NCBI GenBank assembly: GCA_965203435.1 | Contig: CBDBCU010000008.1 | Span: forward strand, 1 to 64,000 | Length of the DNA stretch: 64,000 nucleotides | DNA from: CBDBCU01 sp965203435 | GTDB taxonomy: Bacteria > Chloroflexota > Dehalococcoidia > Lucifugimonadales > UBA3495 | Direction: 5' to 3' | Shown here: positions 59,447 to 64,000 of the stretch, one piece after another | Numbering within the stretch: position 1 is the stretch's first letter | Layout of the letters: the number at the start of each line of letters is the position of its first letter | Notes under the pieces: model-generated | Databases searched by the model: none | What the model was told of the DNA's origin: nothing | What the model saw: the letters and a program-made list of their open reading frames with translations, nothing else | Made by a program: the position numbers and the translations under genes

Positions 59447-59554
59447 GCGATAGACCGGATTTTTGTTGTCTGCTGAGGACGGATTTTCCTGAACCGGAGA
59501 AATCTTGCTTAGCAGACAAGACAATCCGGTTAATCCGGTCTATCCCGGTTAATT
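59447..59554. repeat. Family B element (diverged)
   Basis: Arms gcgatagaccggattt and aatccggtctatcccggtt are related to, but changed from, the family B consensus. Confidence 0.7.
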
Positions 59555-60515
59555 ACAAACCCTGGCCTACGGCCGCAATCAGGTTCAGGCTGCGGCGCAT
59601 CGAGGCCGCCGGGTCGCTACCGGCGGTGATGGGATGGGCCAGGATTTCCGTTGCGCCCTGGTCGAACAATTCCCGCAGGCGGCCGGCCACTACTTCCTCG
59701 TCGCCCATAAAGACCGTGGCGGCCAGCATCCCGTTGCTCCACGCTCCCTCCCGGGCCTCCGGATGGCCGGCGGCGGCGAACATTTCCTGATAAAAGGGCG
59801 AGCGGGGATAGTTAGCCAGCTGCTGCCGGGCGGCGGCCTTGGCCTCCTCCGGGTTTTCGTGGACGCAGACCGGGGCGTGGGCAATCAGCGGCGGCGTTTC
59901 CCGCCCGGCCCGGGCCGCGCCCTGCCGCATCGCCGGCAAGGCTACTTCCTGCAAATACTGGCCGGGACAGACCCAGCTGATGGCTCCGTCGGCCACTTCG
60001 CCGCAGAGCCGGAAAGAACGCCGCCGCAAAGCCGAGGCCATCACCGGCACTTCCGGAGCCGGCGCGCCGGGCAGGGCGGCGTGACCGTGATATTGGCGGC
60101 CGTCAAAATCCACGCGTCCCTCCCGCAACAGGGCTTGCACCACCGCGATATACTCCCGCAGATTGGTCAGCGGCGCATTGTGGGCAAGGCCGAACATCGG
60201 CTCGATGCTGACCTTGTGGCTGGGGCCGAGGCCCAGACGAAAGCGCCCCGGAGCCAGCTGCGCCACGACCTGGGTTTGCTGCACCGCTACGATGGGATGG
60301 CGCGGGTAGGTGGGTATGATGCTGGTGCCTAGCAGGATGTGGTCGGTAACGGCGGCCGCGGCGGCAAAGGTGGTCAAAGCATCCGGGCCGGCCCCGCCCG
60401 AAGTAAGCCAGGCCGCGCTGATGCCCAGGCTTTCCAATTCCTGAATCCGGGTCACCACCGCCCGGCTGTCGCCGCCCATCGCCGCCACGCCAATGCGCCG
60501 TTCCATATCCGCCAT
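59553..60515 (-). CDS. LLM-class flavin/F420-dependent monooxygenase (3)
   Basis: A 320-residue luciferase-like protein. Opens MADMERRIGVAAMGGDSRAV. Segments include LGTSIIPTYPRHPIVAVQQT, QLAPGRFRLGLGPSHKVSIE and VMASALRRRSFRL. This is the TIGR03564-like/F420-type branch rather than the branch of members 1 and 2. Substrate unknown. It converges with the membrane gene at 58650; a family B element fills the gap. Confidence 0.88.
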   Translation of the reverse strand: MADMERRIGVAAMGGDSRAVVTRIQELESLGISAAWLTSGGAGPDALTTFAAAAAVTDHILLGTSIIPTYPRHPIVAVQQTQVVAQLAPGRFRLGLGPSHKVSIEPMFGLAHNAPLTNLREYIAVVQALLREGRVDFDGRQYHGHAALPGAPAPEVPVMASALRRRSFRLCGEVADGAISWVCPGQYLQEVALPAMRQGAARAGRETPPLIAHAPVCVHENPEEAKAAARQQLANYPRSPFYQEMFAAAGHPEAREGAWSNGMLAATVFMGDEEVVAGRLRELFDQGATEILAHPITAGSDPAASMRRSLNLIAAVGQGL

Positions 60516-60540
60516 AATTCTGCCCCTTTCTTACTTGCTT

Positions 60541-60626
60541 GGCCGCCGGATTGTTTCCGCTGTGCCGGCCGCTTAATTTTTCCCTTGCCGGCCGCCGGAT
60601 TGTTTCCGTTGTGCCGGCCGCTTAAT
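60541..60626. repeat. 37-bp direct repeat pair upstream of monooxygenase 3
   Basis: ggccgccggattgtttccg begins identical 37-bp units at 60541 and 60590 (one C/T difference), each ending gccggccgcttaat. Confidence 0.85.
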
Positions 60627-60744
60627 CCGGTTGAAAAGTCAAGGTAGTAGCAGATTAGCGCTATCGGGTTGATAATGCAACAAGGGGGGATGGGGTGGTC
60701 AAACCCAAGCAATGGACTATAGAAACCGTCATTCCACACCCGCA

Positions 60745-60846
60745 ACCGTCATTCCCGCGTAAGCGGGAATCCAGAACGGTATTGCCTTATAATGCCGCAT
60801 CCTCGCCAAGCCACCGCCGGATTCCCGCTTACGCGGGAATGACGGT
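60745..60846. repeat. Family A element
   Basis: 102-bp copy, core ataatgccgcatcctcgcca. Confidence 0.92.
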
Positions 60847-60909
60847 TAGGGGGATGGGAATGACGGCGGGAAAGGAAAAATTGACTTGGAAAATCGCCCC
60901 GAAAATGCC

Positions 60910-60938
60910 TTGACCTGCCCCGCCGCCGGGTTTATACT
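60910..60938 (+). promoter_or_regulatory. Promoter of the secreted unknown
   Basis: TTGACC (60910-60915), 17-nt spacer, TATACT (60933-60938). Confidence 0.6.
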
Positions 60939-60983
60939 GGTCAGCAATCCAAGCCCTCTAACCCCATCCGAGAGGAAATTGCC

Positions 60984-61919
60984 ATGTCCCTACGCAATGC
61001 AGTGGTCGCCCTTGCCTTTCTAATGGCATTTTTCGCAGGGGGGGGGTATCCATCGGCCCAAGCCCGGGCCATCCCCTGGGACTGTTCCGACTGGCAAGCC
61101 TTTGCCCACGAGGATCGCACGACCGCCATTCTGGAATCCCTGGCTGAAAACCGGGGCAAGACCCTTTACTGCGGCATTGACCAGTCCGACACTTTTAGCA
61201 AGGCCGAAACCTGGCAGGCCGGGAAAGACCGCAACGAGCGGGACGACACTATCTATTCCGGGGAACGCGGCATTTTCCGCGGCTTTCTGGCATCCCAAGA
61301 GGGTTGGCTGACTGAGGGGGAATCCGGCATTACCGGGGTCAGCCGGGATCGCATCTTTGAGTTTCCCAAAGAGGAACGGCGGCGGACTAAGCGGGTCAAA
61401 CGATTCAAAGTCGGCACTACCGCTGACATTAACGCCGTCGCGAGTTGCGGGCAGGTGGGCGGCTTGATTTGCTCGGATTGGGGTGGCTTCACCGTATTTT
61501 TCACCGACCGGGCCATTTTGCCACCGAACGCCCGGTATAATCAGTCCGGCATAAGCGGCGCGGTGAGTGACTGGGATATGGATTGGCGAACGAGCGCGCT
61601 GACCCGCCGGAGCGGTCAGACCCGAACATCGGCAGGGATCGGGAGCATTACACCGGACGACTGGCGGGATTTGGCGGTCACCGCGGCCGGCAATGCTTGC
61701 CGGGCCCGGGGTGCCCGGTATGTGGCCGGCAGCGCCGATTTCGGCCGCGGCCACAACGAAAATCCCGGCAGCGGTCAGACCTTCCACGGGGCCAACTTGG
61801 GCTGGTTTTTCGCTGAGGAGGAACATTTCCTTAACGTGGGCCATTTTCGCGCCCGGGCCCGGCAAAGCCGCACCTGGACGGCCACCTGCAAGAAAGTGGT
61901 CAGGCGCAGCCGGCGGTAG
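60984..61919 (+). CDS. Secreted protein of unknown function
   Basis: 311 residues. A signal peptide (about 6-28, ending GGGYPSAQARA) is followed by a basic, Cys-containing mature domain with six cysteines (for example WDCSDW, LYCGID, VASCGQVGGLICSDW, NACRARG, TATCKK), suggesting disulfides outside the cytoplasm. No catalytic motif is recognised. Arg/Lys-rich segments (KEERRRTKRVKRFK) suggest nucleic acid or polyanion binding, but this is speculation. It has its own promoter and a terminator 40 nt downstream. Confidence 0.68.
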   Translation: MSLRNAVVALAFLMAFFAGGGYPSAQARAIPWDCSDWQAFAHEDRTTAILESLAENRGKTLYCGIDQSDTFSKAETWQAGKDRNERDDTIYSGERGIFRGFLASQEGWLTEGESGITGVSRDRIFEFPKEERRRTKRVKRFKVGTTADINAVASCGQVGGLICSDWGGFTVFFTDRAILPPNARYNQSGISGAVSDWDMDWRTSALTRRSGQTRTSAGIGSITPDDWRDLAVTAAGNACRARGARYVAGSADFGRGHNENPGSGQTFHGANLGWFFAEEEHFLNVGHFRARARQSRTWTATCKKVVRRSRR

Positions 61920-61958
61920 GGGGGCGTAACGGGCGGTTGCCCGTAACAGGAAACCCTT

Positions 61959-61994
61959 GCCGCCATTCCCCGGGAACGGGGGATGGCGGCTTTT
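61959..61994 (+). terminator. Intrinsic terminator after the secreted unknown
   Basis: GCCGCCATTCCCC pairs with GGGGGATGGCGGC, followed by TTTT. Confidence 0.75.
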
Positions 61995-62009
61995 GAGGGG
62001 GCGGGCGGG

Positions 62010-62143
62010 CAGGGCCTTTTAATTGTCGGATTAGTCCCCGATAAATCCATTGGCGGCGAGCTGGTCGCGCCGCCAAGCAAATCTGCGACCAGCTCAAGGG
62101 GAACGGGATAATAGACGTCGCGGCGGACAATTAAAAGGCCCTG
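62010..62143. repeat. 134-bp nested palindrome
   Basis: Perfect 18-bp terminal inverted repeats (62010-62027 and 62126-62143, cagggccttttaattgtc). Inside, TTGGCGGC (62050-62057) pairs with GCCGCCAA (62069-62076), and its entire 11-nt loop GAGCTGGTCGC is perfectly complementary to 62085-62095. No open reading frame of note. Confidence 0.85.
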
Positions 62144-62161
62144 GCGGCCCCGCCGCCCCCC

Positions 62162-62190
62162 TTGCCAAGCCTTTCCCCTAATGATAAACT
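62162..62190 (+). promoter_or_regulatory. Promoter of the RNA ligase operon
   Basis: TTGCCA (62162-62167), 17-nt spacer, TAAACT (62185-62190). Confidence 0.5.
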
Positions 62191-62221
62191 GTAGCCAAGA
62201 CTAACTGAAAGGATTTGCCTT

Positions 62222-63322
62222 ATGGAATTCGAAGTAAAAGTCGTGGAACTTTCCGAAGTGGTCAAGCACCCGGACGCCGACCTGCTGGAAATTGCCCATA
62301 TCCAGGGCTACGACTACCAGTGCGTCGTCCGCAAAGGCCAGCATCAGGCCGGGGAGGCAATGGTCTATATCCCCACCGGGGCTATCGTGCCGGAAACCCT
62401 GCTCCAGGAGTTGGGTCTCTGGGACGAAGCCGCCGGCAAAGGCCGCCTGTCCGGCTCCGCCGGCAATCGGCTCACGGCGGTACGCCTGCGCGGGGCCGTA
62501 TCCCAGGGCCTGCTGGCGCCGCCGCCGCCGGATGCCCGGATTGGCGATGAAGTGGGCGCGCAAATGGGCATCGTCAAGTACGAGCCGCCCATTCCGGCGG
62601 CCATGCAGGGCCAAGCCCTTTCCGCCATCAACCTGACCCCGGACTACGACCTCAGCGACATCAAAAAGTGGCCGCACATCCTCCAGGACGGGGAGTATGT
62701 CTATTACACCGAAAAACTCCACGGCACCCTGTCCTGTTTCGGCTACATCCCCGGCCACCGGGACGACCGCCTGGTCAACGGCAGCGCCCTGATTGCCAGC
62801 AAGAGTATGCTGGCCCGGGCCAGTTTTATGGAGGCCGAGGAAAACCGCCGCAACCTGTATGTGCAGACCTTTAAGAGCGAGTGGCTGGACAGCGGCAAAT
62901 GGGCTGAACTGACCGCTTTTGCCGACCGGGAAAACCAGCCGGTCTATGTCTTTGGCGAAATTTTCGGCCGCGGCGTCCAGCACCTGGCCTACGGCTACGA
63001 ACGGACCAAGGGCTACCGGGTCTTTGACCTCTACCTGGGGCCTCCGGATCAGGGCCGTTTCCTGACCTATCCGGAGTGCTGCGAATGGCTGCGGCCGTTG
63101 GATATTCAACCGGTTCCCCTGCTTTACGAAGGCCCCCATTCCCAGGAGACCCTGCTGCAATATCGGGAGGGCCAGGACATCCTCTCCGGCAGCCATGTGC
63201 GGGAGGGGCTGGTAATCAGCCCGGCCGAGGAACGCCGCGACCGGGAATTGGGCCGGGTCAAGCTGAAAGCCGTATCCGACGGCTACCTGTTCGGCAAAGG
63301 GCAGAAAACCGAGTTCAACTAG
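62222..63322 (+). CDS. RNA ligase (DRB0094/DraRnl family)
   Basis: A 366-residue covalent nucleotidyltransferase. An N-terminal OB-like domain (about 1-120, with VVRKGQHQAGEAMVYIPTGA) precedes the ligase core. Motif I is EKLHGT with nucleophile K165, motif III VYVFGEIFG, motif IV EGLVISP, motif V RVKLKAVS. This matches the Deinococcus Rnl5-type enzyme, which seals nicks with an RNA 3'-OH. The gene begins a co-directional run with two unknown genes. GAAAGGA precedes the ATG. Confidence 0.9.
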   Translation: MEFEVKVVELSEVVKHPDADLLEIAHIQGYDYQCVVRKGQHQAGEAMVYIPTGAIVPETLLQELGLWDEAAGKGRLSGSAGNRLTAVRLRGAVSQGLLAPPPPDARIGDEVGAQMGIVKYEPPIPAAMQGQALSAINLTPDYDLSDIKKWPHILQDGEYVYYTEKLHGTLSCFGYIPGHRDDRLVNGSALIASKSMLARASFMEAEENRRNLYVQTFKSEWLDSGKWAELTAFADRENQPVYVFGEIFGRGVQHLAYGYERTKGYRVFDLYLGPPDQGRFLTYPECCEWLRPLDIQPVPLLYEGPHSQETLLQYREGQDILSGSHVREGLVISPAEERRDRELGRVKLKAVSDGYLFGKGQKTEFN

Positions 63323-63352
63323 AGCCATTGCGCCAGCCCGGAGAGAACCGCT

Positions 63353-63826
63353 ATGTTCCCGGACAGCCCGGAAATGCCCATCCCTCGGGATGATTTGGGT
63401 CAATGGCTTTGGCCCTGGCCGGCCTTGGAGACCAAAGAGTTCTTTGAGTCTCTGGGGGCCGGCTTTGCCGCCGCGCCCGGCCCGCGCCTGGGCGAAGCCA
63501 CTGTCAAATACATCCTGTTCAGCCTGGAGCCGGTCACCGCCGAGGCCGTTTGCAAGCAGCTGCGGGTCGCCGCCCGGGCCCAGCAGCGGCCGCGCTTGAC
63601 CCGCAAGCATACCGAAAGGGTAATCGTCAAAGACGGCATTACCGAAGGCCGTTCCTTTACCTATGCCGAAGTTCCCATTGCCATCACCACCCTGGCCGTA
63701 GTGAAAGAGGAATATGGCATTGACCTGGAACGGGCGGAAGTCGTCCTGCCCCAAGCCGAGCGGGAAACCGGCCGTATGTACCGGATTGACGACTCTCCCG
63801 ACGGGCTGACGGTGGAGCCGCTGTAA
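63353..63826 (+). CDS. Hypothetical protein following the RNA ligase gene
   Basis: A 157-residue soluble protein, not recognised. The N-terminus is Pro/Trp-rich (DDLGQWLWPWPALETKEFFE) and the centre has a basic stretch (KHTERVIVKDG). It lies 30 nt downstream of the ligase with GGAGAG before its ATG, so it is almost certainly in the same operon. A role in RNA repair is inferred only from position. Confidence 0.65.
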   Translation: MFPDSPEMPIPRDDLGQWLWPWPALETKEFFESLGAGFAAAPGPRLGEATVKYILFSLEPVTAEAVCKQLRVAARAQQRPRLTRKHTERVIVKDGITEGRSFTYAEVPIAITTLAVVKEEYGIDLERAEVVLPQAERETGRMYRIDDSPDGLTVEPL

Positions 63827-63883
63827 TTCCGGGCGGCCCGGAAACCAACCCGCTCCTAACCGGGAGCCAAGAGGAAAACCGCT

Positions 63884-64000
63884 TTGACGACCGACGCCGC
63901 GCCCTCCGACCAGCCCCTGGCTGTATATCCCACGGAAATCAACACCTGCCTCCAGTTCGGGATGGACACCCCGGAACTGGTCCACCACGCCTTTATGCTG
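63884..64000 (+). CDS. Third gene of the RNA ligase operon (partial)
   Basis: The frame opens with TTG after AGAGGAAAACC and runs off the window after 39 codons (MTTDAAPSDQPLAVYPTEIN, then TCLQFGMDTPELVHHAFML). The product cannot be identified from this part. Confidence 0.5.
   Translation, partial: MTTDAAPSDQPLAVYPTEINTCLQFGMDTPELVHHAFML

Noticed and set aside
3072..60846. CRISPR array
   Set aside because: The repeated palindromes are dispersed, inverted within each element and not spaced regularly with unique spacers; no cas genes.
62201..63988. Antisense open frame of 595 aa opposite the RNA ligase operon
   Set aside because: High GC third positions make shadow frames; the sense strand carries ligase motifs.

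Overview
The window is GC-rich, densely coded bacterial chromosome. The best fit is an uncultured Chloroflexota-type lineage. This is inferred from the gene mix: three luciferase-like flavin monooxygenases, a Rieske oxygenase, MmgE/PrpD, thiolase plus DUF35, Cox-type MoxR/VWA/CoxG proteins, Ala/Pro/Thr-linker lipoproteins and a linked sat-aprB-aprA set. No rRNA or tRNA gene was seen, so the taxonomy stays tentative.

Layout. 1-3 kb: cell division genes on the minus strand (rsmH, ftsA, and the first codons of a gene in the ftsZ position). 3.2-3.9 kb: a PIN toxin/antitoxin pair. 4.2-7.5 kb: an oligopeptide-type ABC binding lipoprotein and a zinc alcohol dehydrogenase. 8-11.8 kb: sat, aprB, aprA (sulfite/APS/sulfate interconversion). 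12-14 kb: rsmG and an M16 peptidase. 14.4-15.9 kb: a DNA methyltransferase fused to an HNH domain. 16-20 kb: CoxG, a secreted protein made of four tandem Cache-like domains, a frameshifted DUF3800 gene and a duplicated small structured RNA. 20-30 kb: two ABC permeases, lactonase, MBL hydrolase, PEP-mutase-family lyase, DUF429, a CAP protein and MmgE/PrpD. 30-34 kb: zinc-ribbon protein, ferritin, Ni-superoxide dismutase and an SPFH protein. 34-39 kb: thiolase/DUF35, a minus-strand operon of four poorly known genes, a pentapeptide-TIR protein and an orphan HicB. 39.8-46.6 kb: MBL, flavin monooxygenase, MoxR, VWA and membrane proteins. 46.7-49.8 kb: a restriction-modification gene split by one extra C. 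50-60.5 kb: amidohydrolase, two more flavin monooxygenases, SDR, a large GT-C-like membrane protein, a Rieske oxygenase and a membrane/coiled-coil protein. 61-64 kb: a secreted unknown, then an RNA ligase of the Deinococcus DRB0094 type followed by two co-directional unknown genes.

The intergenic space is filled by four dispersed palindromic families. Family A is about 101 bp with inverted arms of about 28 bp, and 16 full copies were delimited here. Family B is about 115-130 bp with CATGGATAGACAGGAT-type arms. Family C is about 90 bp (two copies). Family D is a looser hairpin family. They often supply apparent start or stop codons to flanking genes, and many apparent gene extensions are artefacts of them. 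Where promoters can be read they are conventional TTGNNN-17-TANNNT signals.

The most unusual signals are: the duplicated small RNA at 19.65-20.01 kb, whose two copies differ by structure-preserving changes; a 134-bp nested palindrome at 62.0 kb upstream of the RNA ligase; an SD-sequestering hairpin in front of the zinc-ribbon gene; and the 101-bp element family.
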